A stretch of 64,000 nucleotides of DNA from an uncultured Lachnospiraceae bacterium (lineage in GTDB: Bacteria > Bacillota > Clostridia > Lachnospirales > Lachnospiraceae): assembly GCA_910586585.1 (NCBI GenBank), contig CAJUKA010000004.1, forward strand, positions 62,001-126,000, read 5' to 3'. Both the position numbers and the translations under genes were made by a program. The notes under the pieces were generated by a model. That model saw only the letters and a program-made list of their open reading frames with translations. It searched no databases and was not told the origin of the DNA. Shown in pieces: positions 9,074 to 17,988 of this stretch (positions are counted from its first letter, which is position 1; each line of letters begins with the position of its first letter).

Positions 9074-11002
9074 TTAAACATCAAGTTCTGCTTCTGTAGC
9101 GTGCTCATAAATAAATGTACGTCTTGGCGATACATCTGTGCCCATCAATAATTCTGTTACTTCGGACGCCATTCTTGCATCTTCAATTTCTATCTGTTTG
9201 AGCATTCTAGTTTCGGGGTTCAATGTCGTTTCCCACAACTGTTCAGCATCCATCTCACCAAGACCTTTGTATCGCTGCAATGTAAACGCACCTTTATGCG
9301 TTTTGCGATATTTTTCAAGAGCTTTATCGTCATAAAGATACTGTTCTTTCCCCTTTGCAGGCATTGCTTTGTAGAGAGGCGGCATTGCGATATAAACATG
9401 TCCTTCAAATATTAATTCCGGCATAAAGCGATAAAATAGCGTTAAAAGCAATGTATCGATGTGGGCGCCGTCTACATCCGCATCTGTCATAATAACAATT
9501 TTGTCGTACCGAAGCTTTGAAATATCAAAATCATTGCCATATCCTTCCGAAAATCCACAACCAAACGCATTGATCATTGTTTTGATTTCCGCATTTGCAA
9601 GAACTTTGTCAATGCTGGCTTTCTCAACATTTAGAATCTTTCCGCGAATAGGAAGAATTGCCTGATAATTTCTGTTGCGAGCTGTTTTTGCACTTCCTCC
9701 TGCAGAGTCCCCCTCCACAATAAATATCTCGCACTTGCTGGAATCTTTTGATTCACAATTTGCCAATTTACCATTAGAATCAAAAGAAAACTTTTGCTTT
9801 GTAAGCATATTGGTTTTTGCTTTTTCTTCTGTCTTACGTATTTTTGCTGCTTTTTCTGCACAGGATATCACGTTTTTGAGCACTTCAACATTTCTGTCAA
9901 AATAACGCGTAACCTCATCTCCTGTCACTTTGCTGACAGATTTCGCAGCATCCTGATTATCAAGCTTTGTCTTGGTCTGTCCCTCAAATCTAGGCGCAGG
10001 ATGTTTGATGGAAACAACGGCCGTCATACCATTCCGCACATCTGCCCCAGTAAAGTTTACATCTTTTTCCTTCAATATGTTTAGTTCCCGTGCATAATTA
10101 TTGATCACGCTAGTAAACATAGTCTTGAAACCTGTCAGATGCGTTCCGCCCTCTGCATTATAAATATTGTTGCAGAACCCAAGTACATTTTCATGAAATT
10201 CATTGATATACTGAAAAGCACATTCTACGGTAATGTCTTCACTTACTCCAGAAAAATAGATAATATCATGCAGAGCTTCTTTGTTTTTGTTCAGGTCTTT
10301 CACATATCCTACAATTCCTTCTGGCTCAAAATATGTAATCGTTTCTGGTTCTTCTCCGCGCTTATCAGAAAAAATAATTGTAAGTTTGGGATTCAAATAA
10401 GCTGTTTCATGAAGCCTGCTTTTTACATCTTCTGCTTTAAACCAGGTCTTGTCAAAAATAGATGGATCTGGTGTAAAATTAATCGTAGTACCTGTTTCCT
10501 TTGTTTTGCCGATAACAGGCAGCAGGCCATTTACAAGCTCAACCACCGGATTTCCATATTCATATTTATCCTGATGAATCAAGCCATTGCTTTTCACTGT
10601 AACGGTAAGCTGTGTAGAAAGCGCGTTTACGACAGAAGAACCTACTCCATGAAGTCCACCGCTGGTTTTGTATGCATTGTTATCAAATTTACCGCCTGCA
10701 TGAAGCGTTGTAAAAACGATTCTCTCTGCACTGACTCCCTTCTGATGCATACCGACAGGAATACCCCGGCCATTATCTGAGATTGTGGCGGAACCATCTT
10801 TCTCAAGCGTTACTCGAATTTCACTGCATACGCCTGCTAGATGCTCATCTACGGAATTATCTACAATTTCATATATTAAATGATTTAGGCCCTTTGTTGA
10901 GACACTTCCAATATACATGCCTGGCCTTTTTCTGACAGCCTCAAGTCCTTCCAGGACTGTTATACTAGAGGCGTCATAGGTATTGTTTTCTGACTTTGCC
11001 AT
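9074..11002 (-). CDS. parE: DNA topoisomerase IV subunit B (ParE-type ATPase)
   Basis: A 642-residue ATPase subunit pairing with the ParC-type protein. The GHKL ATPase motifs are clear: EIVDNSVDEHLAG, DNGRGIPVG and GGLHGVGSSVVNAL. The TOPRIM region has IVEGDSAGGSA and MTDADVDGAHI, with the metal-binding acidic residues. The C-terminal LQRYKGLGEMDAEQLW motif is also present. The start at 11002 (MAKSENN) is chosen over a 51-residue upstream extension that looks non-coding and carries promoter sequence. The first gene of a parE-parC-rsmD-coaD run. Confidence 0.9.
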   Translation of the reverse strand: MAKSENNTYDASSITVLEGLEAVRKRPGMYIGSVSTKGLNHLIYEIVDNSVDEHLAGVCSEIRVTLEKDGSATISDNGRGIPVGMHQKGVSAERIVFTTLHAGGKFDNNAYKTSGGLHGVGSSVVNALSTQLTVTVKSNGLIHQDKYEYGNPVVELVNGLLPVIGKTKETGTTINFTPDPSIFDKTWFKAEDVKSRLHETAYLNPKLTIIFSDKRGEEPETITYFEPEGIVGYVKDLNKNKEALHDIIYFSGVSEDITVECAFQYINEFHENVLGFCNNIYNAEGGTHLTGFKTMFTSVINNYARELNILKEKDVNFTGADVRNGMTAVVSIKHPAPRFEGQTKTKLDNQDAAKSVSKVTGDEVTRYFDRNVEVLKNVISCAEKAAKIRKTEEKAKTNMLTKQKFSFDSNGKLANCESKDSSKCEIFIVEGDSAGGSAKTARNRNYQAILPIRGKILNVEKASIDKVLANAEIKTMINAFGCGFSEGYGNDFDISKLRYDKIVIMTDADVDGAHIDTLLLTLFYRFMPELIFEGHVYIAMPPLYKAMPAKGKEQYLYDDKALEKYRKTHKGAFTLQRYKGLGEMDAEQLWETTLNPETRMLKQIEIEDARMASEVTELLMGTDVSPRRTFIYEHATEAELDV

Positions 11003-11059
11003 TGAACAACCATGCCTTTCTATAATTTTATATATTTTATAATTAATGAACACCTTTCT

Positions 11060-11087
11060 ATCATAACACAACTTTTTCAGATTGCAA
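11060..11087 (-). promoter_or_regulatory. Probable sigma-A promoter of the parE operon
   Basis: On the minus strand TTGCAA (-35, 11082-11087) and TATGAT (-10, 11060-11065) are spaced 16 bp. This places the start of transcription about 50 bp before the parE start codon. Confidence 0.6.
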
Positions 11088-11172
11088 ATATTTTTGAACA
11101 AATTTTCGAACATACATTTTTGTAATATTTTAATAAAAAATAAATTTCTCTGCACTTATTTTGAAACAAGCA

Positions 11173-11200
11173 TTGCAAATGTATAAAATTTGTATACAAT
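11173..11200 (+). promoter_or_regulatory. Candidate sigma-A promoter of pta
   Basis: TTGCAA (11173-11178) and TACAAT (11195-11200) separated by 16 bp, about 105 bp upstream of the pta start. The match is moderate. The rest of the 300-bp parE-pta divergent region is AT-rich and holds only the parE promoter and the cre-like site. Confidence 0.5.
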
Positions 11201-11239
11201 AGTAAATAGAAATGCGAGAGAATTCAATAAACATCATGG

Positions 11240-11253
11240 TGTAAACGCTTTCA
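11240..11253. promoter_or_regulatory. Catabolite responsive element (cre) upstream of pta
   Basis: TGTAAACGCTTTCA matches the CcpA-binding consensus TGWAARCGYTWNCA at every position. It lies 52 bp before the pta start codon. In Bacillus subtilis pta is activated by CcpA through an upstream cre. Here the site falls downstream of the candidate promoter, so it would act as a roadblock unless the true promoter is closer to the gene. Confidence 0.7.
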
Positions 11254-11305
11254 TAGATGATCTGCAAATCAAAAAATATCAAAGGAAAAGGAAGGATAAT
11301 TTTAT

Positions 11306-12292
11306 ATGATGTATGGATTTGGTACTATGATCGATCAACTAAAGAAAAACCCTAAAACAATTGTATTTACGGAGGGCTGTGACCCACGTATTCTTGAGGC
11401 AGCTTCTCGTTTATTGGCAAGCAGCTTCCTTCACCCTATTCTTGTTGGTAACGAAGAAGAGGTATTAATGGCAGCCGAAGAAGCAGGCTACAATATCCGT
11501 GGTGCACAGATCATAGACTGTAAACATTATGATCGTTTTGATGAAATGGTTGAAAGATTCTGCGAACTTAGGAAAGGTAAGGGAATGACTCCCGAAGAGG
11601 CAAGAAAAATCCTAGAACAGCCAAATTATTTTGGTACTATGCTTGTTGAAATGGGTGTGGCTGACTCTCTTCTTGGCGGTGCTACATATTCTACTGCTGA
11701 TACAGTTCGTCCGGCACTGCAAATTATCAAGACAAAACCAGGAAACAATATTGTATCCTCATGTTTTATTCTGGTTCGTCCTGGTGCTACCGGCGAAAAT
11801 GAAGTTTTGGCGATGAGTGACTGCGCAATCAATATTAATCCTACAGAAGACGAACTTGTTGAAATCTGTGGAGAGACGATTGAATGTGCAAAAATATTTG
11901 GTGTTGATCCTAAGGTTGCATTTTTAAGCTACTCTACACTTGGTTCCGGAAAAGGTCCTGATGTAGAAAAAATGAGAAATGCTGCAATCAAAGCTAAAGC
12001 AAAATTCCCAATGACGCCAATCGAAGGTGAACTTCAGTTTGACTCAGCCGTATCTCCTCGTGTAGCACGTACAAAATGTCCGAAATCTCAGGTAGCTGGA
12101 CATGCAAATACCTTTATTTTCCCAGATCTTAGTTCCGGCAACATGGGTTACAAAATTGCTCAAAGAATGGGTAATTTTGAAGCTTATGGACCAATTCTCC
12201 TGGGGTTAAATGCTCCCGTTAACGACCTTTCCCGTGGATGCAATGCGATTGAGGTTTATTCAATGGCTATCATTACCGCAGCATTGGTTTAA
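11306..12292 (+). CDS. pta: Phosphate acetyltransferase
   Basis: A 328-residue enzyme converting acetyl-CoA and phosphate to acetyl phosphate and CoA, the first step of acetate formation and ATP gain in fermenters. It is the short single-domain Pta form. Visible family segments are FTEGCDPRIL, YSTLGSGKGP, GELQFDSAVSPRVA, ANTFIFPDLSSGN and the C-terminal GPILLGLNAPVNDLSRG. GGAAGG lies about 10 bases before the first of two ATGs. It stands alone: no acetate kinase gene (ackA) follows, unlike many Clostridia; instead a terminator and the convergent degV gene follow. Confidence 0.95.
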   Translation: MMYGFGTMIDQLKKNPKTIVFTEGCDPRILEAASRLLASSFLHPILVGNEEEVLMAAEEAGYNIRGAQIIDCKHYDRFDEMVERFCELRKGKGMTPEEARKILEQPNYFGTMLVEMGVADSLLGGATYSTADTVRPALQIIKTKPGNNIVSSCFILVRPGATGENEVLAMSDCAININPTEDELVEICGETIECAKIFGVDPKVAFLSYSTLGSGKGPDVEKMRNAAIKAKAKFPMTPIEGELQFDSAVSPRVARTKCPKSQVAGHANTFIFPDLSSGNMGYKIAQRMGNFEAYGPILLGLNAPVNDLSRGCNAIEVYSMAIITAALV

Positions 12293-12350
12293 GAAACAAT
12301 TAGTCTTTTTATATTAATGATTTTTTGTATTCTCACTTTCCTATAAAGAA

Positions 12351-12400
12351 AAAATTGAGTGCATACTGTACTGGCGATGGTACATTATGCACTTAATTTT
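12351..12400. terminator. Bidirectional terminator between pta and degV
   Basis: An imperfect inverted repeat (AAAATTGAGTGCATA against TATGCACTTAATTTT, plus an inner TGTAC/GTACA stem) is flanked by A-tract and T-tract. It lies between the convergent pta and degV stop codons and can serve both. Confidence 0.75.
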
Positions 12401-12415
12401 TATGTTTCTTTGAAT

Positions 12416-13285
12416 TTATATCAGTTTTTTACAGCATGTTACAGCCAGGGAACCAGGACCAATATGACAGGATACACTAAGTGACAACGGATCGATATCT
12501 GTAATGGGATAATCGGGAAGTTGTGCCTGAAGTTCTTCTTTAAATAGATTCGCTGCTTCCTCATTTTGCGTATGTGCGATTGCTAGATAAATTGGATTAT
12601 CTGGTGAAATGCCTCCGAAACGTTTCTCAATGTCATTTTTAATCGCGTTGATCATAATTGATTTTGCCTGATTAACCGTTCTTGCTTTTGCAAACGCATC
12701 TAGTTTTTCTCCTTGTATCTGAAGAACCGGCTTCAAACGTAGCAGTGTCCCAAGCGCTGCCGCTGCAGGTGTGATTCTTCCGCCCTTTTTCAAATAATAA
12801 AGGGTATCTATCATAATATAGATACTGGAATTAAACTTGTCTTTTTCCAGTATTTCTTTGATTTCACTACCACTTTTGCCCTTTTCAGCAAGTGATATCG
12901 CGTCATATACAGAGCGTTTCTGTGTGACAGAGATTCGCTGATTGTTTACTACATGCACTTTGTTCTCATAATCCTGTGCCAGCATCAAAGCAGTCTGACA
13001 AGAACCACTGAGACCGCTAGACATTGGAATATGCACAACTTCCTCATAATCCTTTAAAAGGTCATCCCAAATTGCAATAATTGATTCTGGTGAAGGCTGC
13101 GATGTAGAAATATCTGAATTCTGTGCAAGCTTTTGATAAAACTCTTCTTGATTTAGTGTTATTTCTTCATAATAGGTTTCGCCATCAATCGTAAAAGGCA
13201 TGGGCAGGACCCTGATGCCAAGCTCTTTGGCTTCAGCCTGTGTAATGCCACTGTTACTATCTGTAACAACTGCTATTTTCGACAT
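12416..13285 (-). CDS. DegV family fatty-acid-binding protein (FakB-like)
   Basis: A 289-residue DegV-fold protein. DegV proteins bind a fatty acid and, with the kinase FakA, present it for phosphorylation so exogenous acids can enter phospholipids. Family marks are VVTDSNSGI near the N-terminus, TSQPSPE, and IPMSSGLSGSCQTA (the loop carrying the fatty-acid-binding serines). It also has LKKGGRI and a C-terminal HIGPGSLAV. The start at 13285 has GGGAGA eight bases upstream. Its nearness to the FakA-like yloV, three genes upstream, supports the FakB assignment, which remains an inference. Confidence 0.88.
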   Translation of the reverse strand: MSKIAVVTDSNSGITQAEAKELGIRVLPMPFTIDGETYYEEITLNQEEFYQKLAQNSDISTSQPSPESIIAIWDDLLKDYEEVVHIPMSSGLSGSCQTALMLAQDYENKVHVVNNQRISVTQKRSVYDAISLAEKGKSGSEIKEILEKDKFNSSIYIMIDTLYYLKKGGRITPAAAALGTLLRLKPVLQIQGEKLDAFAKARTVNQAKSIMINAIKNDIEKRFGGISPDNPIYLAIAHTQNEEAANLFKEELQAQLPDYPITDIDPLSLSVSCHIGPGSLAVTCCKKLI

Positions 13286-13360
13286 AAAATCTATCTCCCT
13301 GCTATTATATTTTCCATGCAGCCTGACGAGGTGCAGGAATTTCATGATTTCAGTTTATTC

Positions 13361-15445
13361 TTAAATGTTCACAAAGTCAACGCCCGAAGCCATATTCTCC
13401 TCAAAATACGTCCAAAAAGGTATATGCGCATCAATGGGTGTTTTATTATGGCTTACATAAGCGGTATATAATTCAGAAGCACAGTTTTGGGCATCCTGTA
13501 GAATCTTAGCATCTTGATAAATATCGCCAAGCTGAAATTGGAATTGTCCGCTTTGGCGGATGCCAAACAAATCACCAGGACCTCTAAGCCGCATATCCTC
13601 AGAGGAAATAAAGAATCCATCATTGGATCGATTTAAAACCTGGAGCCGCTCCATTGTGTCATTCTGACTGGTCGAAGAAATAAATATGCAATAAGACTGT
13701 TCTTTTCCACGTCCAACACGGCCTCTAAGCTGATGAAGCTGTGCAAGTCCAAATCGTTCTGCATTTTCGACAAGCATTACAGTAGCATTTGGAACATTGA
13801 TGCCAACTTCAATAACTGTAGTAGAAACCAGTACATCAATATGATGTGCCGCATATTCTTCCATAATATAATTTTTTGCTTTTGGATTCATCTGTCCATG
13901 AAGAAACGCTATTCGTACTGTTTCAGGCAGTGCATCTTTCAATTTTTGCGTATAGTCAACAACATTTTCCAAAACAGGCTGATCGCCCATTAACTCTTCG
14001 TTTGCCTCAACCATAGGACATATCACATAGGCTTGTCTTCCGTTTGCTACTTCTTTCGCAATAAATTCGTATGCTTTTTTTCGATAATCTGTATTAACAA
14101 CACAGTTTTTAATAGGAAGTCTGTTTGCCGGAAGTTCATCTATAACAGAAATATCCAAATCACCATACAAAATAAGAGCAAGCGTTCTTGGAATTGGGGT
14201 TGCACTCATAACAAGTATATGCGGTTGAATACCTTTTTGGGCCAGCGTTTCACGCTGCTTTACACCAAACCGATGCTGCTCATCCATAACAACCAAACGC
14301 AAATCATAAAAATCTACATCTTCTTGTATCAATGCCTGTGTTCCAAAGATAACATTACAAGTACCTAAAATAATACGCTCTTTCACTCTGCGTTTTTCTT
14401 TTGCAGTCAGTGATCCCGTCAAAAGAACAGGCTTTAATGGCAAGTTATATTGTTCTATAAGCTCCAGCACCGATTCATAATGCTGTTTGGCAAGTACTTC
14501 TGTGGGAACCATAAAAGCAGCCTGATGATGATTCATAACACACATGAATACCGCCAAAACAGCAATAATCGTTTTACCAGAACCGACATCTCCCTGAACA
14601 AGTCTGTTCATCAAATGAGTGGAACACATATCCGACTCTATTTCAGTCCAAACTTTTTTCTGTGCATCTGTAAGCTTATACGGAAGCGTTTCAATTAGAT
14701 CCTGACAGGCATCTATACGTATCATCGGAGCATCATTAATCTCCTGCGTTGCCATATCCCTTAAAATCATTATGGATATTATAAAGAACAGAAATTCTTC
14801 AAATACAAGACGTTTTCTTGATATTGTCATTCTGTCATGATTCTCCGGAAAATGGATACCATACAATGCTGATTTTAAATCAGGCAAATGATATTTCTTA
14901 CGGAGTGGCTCTGGAATATAGTCATTATCCAGATCTAATCCATTCATAGCGGATCGCATCGCTTTTGTTATCGCAGCGATAGAAAGTCCCTTTGTAACAG
15001 GATATACAGGTACAAGTCTGCCAACATTCTGCGCAAACTCATGAGGACTGACAAGTTTGGGCTGATCCATAGTAATTCTATTATTTTTTAATATAACACG
15101 TCCTCGAAAAATATATTGTTTTCCTACAAAAATACTGTTTTTAATATAAGGCATATTGAAGTAAATAATATCACATGTACCGCTTGCATCTTTGACACGA
15201 AGTGTTGTAACAGACATATTTTTACGTATGTGGGCTGTTTGCGGTGCACTGACTGCCACTGCACGGATTGCATGGATATGATCAACTTGCAATTCTCCAA
15301 TATTTACAATATCACACCATTTTTCATAATCTCTTGGATAATGTGTTATCAAATCATGAATTGTATTGATATTTAATTTATGATAATATGCAGCAGTTTT
15401 TTCTCCAATGCCACTAATCGCTGTTATTGGGTCTGATAATTGCAT
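13361..15445 (-). CDS. recG: ATP-dependent DNA helicase RecG
   Basis: A 694-residue superfamily 2 helicase that reverses stalled replication forks and branch-migrates junctions. The N-terminal wedge domain includes SGIGEKTA and HYPRDYEKW. Walker A is QGDVGSGKT, the DExH box is MDEQHRFGV, and motif III is SATPIPRTL. The C-terminal half has HGQMNPKAK, STTVIEVGINVPNA and QLRGRVGRG. The ATG at 15445 has GGGGAT closely upstream; an in-frame ATG at 15457 is possible. It lies between degV and yloV in one minus-strand run, an order common in Firmicutes. Confidence 0.96.
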   Translation of the reverse strand: MQLSDPITAISGIGEKTAAYYHKLNINTIHDLITHYPRDYEKWCDIVNIGELQVDHIHAIRAVAVSAPQTAHIRKNMSVTTLRVKDASGTCDIIYFNMPYIKNSIFVGKQYIFRGRVILKNNRITMDQPKLVSPHEFAQNVGRLVPVYPVTKGLSIAAITKAMRSAMNGLDLDNDYIPEPLRKKYHLPDLKSALYGIHFPENHDRMTISRKRLVFEEFLFFIISIMILRDMATQEINDAPMIRIDACQDLIETLPYKLTDAQKKVWTEIESDMCSTHLMNRLVQGDVGSGKTIIAVLAVFMCVMNHHQAAFMVPTEVLAKQHYESVLELIEQYNLPLKPVLLTGSLTAKEKRRVKERIILGTCNVIFGTQALIQEDVDFYDLRLVVMDEQHRFGVKQRETLAQKGIQPHILVMSATPIPRTLALILYGDLDISVIDELPANRLPIKNCVVNTDYRKKAYEFIAKEVANGRQAYVICPMVEANEELMGDQPVLENVVDYTQKLKDALPETVRIAFLHGQMNPKAKNYIMEEYAAHHIDVLVSTTVIEVGINVPNATVMLVENAERFGLAQLHQLRGRVGRGKEQSYCIFISSTSQNDTMERLQVLNRSNDGFFISSEDMRLRGPGDLFGIRQSGQFQFQLGDIYQDAKILQDAQNCASELYTAYVSHNKTPIDAHIPFWTYFEENMASGVDFVNI

Positions 15446-15490
15446 GAGCATCCCCATTCTTTCCGTATGTGATCATAAAGCTGACTGTTT

Positions 15491-17206
15491 TTATTCAGCC
15501 GAAACAATATATGAATAAATTGGCTGTCCTCCAAACTGAAGTTCTACATCACAGCTTCCAAACGTTGCCCGCACTTTATCAGCTAACTGATTTGCCTGCT
15601 CTTCTTTGATAATATCTCCATAATAAATACTTATCAGTTCATGGTCTTCATGCATCATTTCTTTGATCATTTCAAAAGCAACTGTTTGCAGGTCAGTACC
15701 TACGGATAGGATTCCTTTGTCTCCAATTCCCATAAAGTCACCTTGGTGAATCTCTTTATCGTCAATCATTGTATCGCGTACTGCATAAGTGACCTGTCCT
15801 GTTGCGACGTTCTGAACCTCTTGTGACATCACTGCTTCATTTTCTTCGACAGAAATATCAGGAACATAATTGATAACCGCTGTGATTCCTTGTGGAACTG
15901 TTTTGGTAGGAATCACAATAATATTTTTGTCAGAAGTTAACTGTTTTGCCTGATTTGCTGCAAGAATAATATTTTTGTTGTTCGGGAAAATAAAAATATT
16001 GTCTGCATTGACATTATCAATAGCATTCAGCATGTCTTCTGTACTCGGATTCATAGTTTGTCCGCCTTCAATAATATAATCGACCCCAAGAGAACGGAAT
16101 ATTTCATTCATGCCCTCTCCGATTGAGACAGCTATAAAACCGGTTTGTTTATGTTCCAGTGCGGCTGTTTTCTGTGTTGTTTCCAGAGACGCTTTCACCG
16201 GAAGTTCTGAATTCTGCATTTGTTTTTCCATCATATCAGATACTTTTTCATCACGCTCAATACGCATATTTTCGATAATGATGGTAGTAAGCGCTCCAAA
16301 TAACAGCGCCTTTTGCATCGCCAGTCCAGGATCATTTGTATGCACATGCACCTTCACTATCTCATCATCTGCAACAACAACAATAGAATCGCCGATGGTT
16401 GAGAGATATTCCTTGAAATCATTCTCCTGCTTTATATTAAATGGTTTGTTTAGCATGATAAGAAATTGTGTACAATAACAGAACTTTATCTCTGCGTTTG
16501 CCTGTGCTTCAATCGTGGAACTTTTCGAACTGCCTGAAACAGAACCAGAGGACTTAGAGCCAGTATCTATTGTAAGATCGATTTCTTTGCCAAGAAATGC
16601 ATCAAAAGCTCCTTTTAATACTTCTACAAGCCCTTGTCCGCCGGAATCAACAACCCCTGCTTGCTTTAATACAGGAAGCATCTCAGGAGTTTGAGCAAGA
16701 ACTATCTCCGATTCTTTGATAATTTCTCGAATAAATACTTCAAGATCTTTTTCTCCTGCCATAGCAAGATCATTTGCTCTTTTTGCCGCTCCCTTGGCGA
16801 CTGTCAGGATAGTTCCTTCCTTTGGCTTCATAACCGCTTTATATGCGGTTTCTACAGCCTTATCGCACGCAGAAGCAATAATTGCTACATTCAGCTCATC
16901 ATACTCTTTGATAACCTTTGTAAAGCCTCTGAAAAGCTGTGACAGTATGACACCGGAGTTTCCTCTGGCACCCCGAAGCGATCCAGAAGAAATTGCCTTT
17001 GAAATAGAAACCATATCTGGATTTTCTATCGCAGCAACTTCTTTTGCAGCAGAAATAATTGTCATTGACATATTGGTGCCAGTATCACCATCTGGAACTG
17101 GAAAAACATTCAATTCATTTATCCATTCCTTTTTCTGCTCTAAGTTCTTAGCTCCAGCAAGAAACATCTTCGAAAGCATTTTAGCGTTGATTACATTCAA
17201 TCCCAC
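15491..17206 (-). CDS. yloV: DAK2-domain protein, fatty acid kinase FakA-like (YloV)
   Basis: A 571-residue protein of the YloV/FakA family. The N-terminal DAK2 (DhaL-like) kinase domain has NVFPVPDGDTGTNM, whose aspartates coordinate Mg-ATP, and SGSLRGARGNSGVILSQ. The middle and C-terminal regions match the usual FakA layout, including IFPNNKNI and TGFIAVSIGEGM. FakA phosphorylates fatty acid held by a FakB (DegV) partner. The start is a GTG at 17206 with GGAGGA eight bases upstream. It follows the Asp23 gene by 14 bp and precedes recG. Confidence 0.9.
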   Translation of the reverse strand: MGLNVINAKMLSKMFLAGAKNLEQKKEWINELNVFPVPDGDTGTNMSMTIISAAKEVAAIENPDMVSISKAISSGSLRGARGNSGVILSQLFRGFTKVIKEYDELNVAIIASACDKAVETAYKAVMKPKEGTILTVAKGAAKRANDLAMAGEKDLEVFIREIIKESEIVLAQTPEMLPVLKQAGVVDSGGQGLVEVLKGAFDAFLGKEIDLTIDTGSKSSGSVSGSSKSSTIEAQANAEIKFCYCTQFLIMLNKPFNIKQENDFKEYLSTIGDSIVVVADDEIVKVHVHTNDPGLAMQKALLFGALTTIIIENMRIERDEKVSDMMEKQMQNSELPVKASLETTQKTAALEHKQTGFIAVSIGEGMNEIFRSLGVDYIIEGGQTMNPSTEDMLNAIDNVNADNIFIFPNNKNIILAANQAKQLTSDKNIIVIPTKTVPQGITAVINYVPDISVEENEAVMSQEVQNVATGQVTYAVRDTMIDDKEIHQGDFMGIGDKGILSVGTDLQTVAFEMIKEMMHEDHELISIYYGDIIKEEQANQLADKVRATFGSCDVELQFGGQPIYSYIVSAE

Positions 17207-17220
17207 TTCAAAAATCCTCC

Positions 17221-17577
17221 TTAATCAATTACTCGAACGCCTTCAACAAAGATGTTGATTTTTTCGATTTCGAGACCTGTAAATTTTTCAACTTTGTACT
17301 TCACATTATGAATTAAATTGTCGCATACTGTGACAATGCTTACGCCATATGCTACAATTACATGAAAATCAAGAATCAATTTATTGTTCACTATATTGAC
17401 TGATATTCCATGTGTAATACTTTCTTTCATTAGTAGCTTAACCAAACCATCTTTTACATTTACAGAGGCCATTCCAACGATGCCAAAGCACTCAACTGCC
17501 ACGCTTCCGGCATACTGGGCGATAACCTCTGTATCAATATAGATATTGCCCATATGAGTATTCATAGATCCTTTCAT
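17221..17577 (-). CDS. Asp23/Gls24 family protein
   Basis: A 118-residue Asp23-family protein. The family is linked to the cell envelope and alkaline stress in Firmicutes, and short forms like this one commonly sit just before yloV. Family features are IYIDTEVIAQYAGSVA near the N-terminus, GIVGMA, a central amphipathic strand pair, and KINIFVEGVRV at the C-terminus. AGGGAGGA lies 6 bases before the ATG. It is the first gene of the asp23-yloV-recG-degV run and its leader contains two tandem copies of a hairpin module (17595-17797). Confidence 0.9.
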   Translation of the reverse strand: MKGSMNTHMGNIYIDTEVIAQYAGSVAVECFGIVGMASVNVKDGLVKLLMKESITHGISVNIVNNKLILDFHVIVAYGVSIVTVCDNLIHNVKYKVEKFTGLEIEKINIFVEGVRVID

Positions 17578-17594
17578 AGAAATCCTCCCTATTT

Positions 17595-17797
17595 CAAGTT
17601 CCGCGTCTCACATTCAGTGAACGGGTGCTAGTTCAATCCTCGTCCGCATCAGCGTCCGTTCCTTGAACTGTTCCCTTCCTGTGAGACGCTGTTTTTCAAG
17701 TTCCGCGTCTCACATTCAGTAAACGGGTGCTAGTTCAATCCTCGTCCGCATCAGCGTCCGTTCCTTGAACTGTTCCCTTCCTGTGAGACACTGTTTT
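17595..17797 (-). repeat. Two tandem copies of a 102-bp hairpin module in the asp23 leader
   Basis: Copy 1 spans 17595-17696 and copy 2 spans 17697-17797. They differ at only two positions that I can see (GTGAAC/GTAAAC and GACGC/GACAC). Each begins AAGTTCCGC and ends near CTGTTTT on the plus strand and is closed by a GTCTCACA/TGTGAGAC stem, with an inner GTTCAA/TTGAAC stem. Transcription from the asp23 promoter (-10 at 17821-17826) would cross both copies before the ribosome binding site. The same flanks occur between ruvA and ruvB. The rest of the 410-bp asp23-rpmB gap holds only promoters. Confidence 0.85.
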
Positions 17798-17820
17798 ATA
17801 TTTTTTAAATAATCTATACT

Positions 17821-17826
17821 ATTATA
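17821..17826 (-). promoter_or_regulatory. Probable -10 element of the asp23-yloV-recG-degV operon
   Basis: A perfect TATAAT on the minus strand, 24 bp upstream of the hairpin pair. No good -35 hexamer is visible at 17-18 bp (TTTCTT or GTTTCT), so the call rests on the -10 alone. Confidence 0.45.
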
Positions 17827-17910
17827 ACCGTTTTTCTGGAAAAAAGAAACACATATTTTAACAGATTTTTACAGGGGCGACAAAAAATATTTTTATTTTG
17901 TCAAAAGAGC

Positions 17911-17939
17911 TTGCCAAATGTTTCTTTTTTTGATAAGAT
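17911..17939 (+). promoter_or_regulatory. Probable sigma-A promoter of rpmB
   Basis: TTGCCA (17911-17916) and TAAGAT (17934-17939) separated by 17 bp, 50 bp before the rpmB start codon. Confidence 0.6.
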
Positions 17940-17988
17940 ACAAATGTTGTGAGTCGCATGACTTAGTTTCGTTAAGGAGGTGCTAACG

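Noticed and set aside
11085..11130. Possible LexA box (GAACAAATTTTCGAAC) near parE.
   Set aside because: It does not fit the CGAACNNNNGTTCG pattern in spacing or symmetry.
17595..17797. The two-copy repeat resembles a short CRISPR array or a tRNA T-arm (GTTCAATCC).
   Set aside because: Units are 102 bp with no spacer, only two copies, and no cas genes; the T-arm-like bases are not backed by acceptor, D or anticodon arms.
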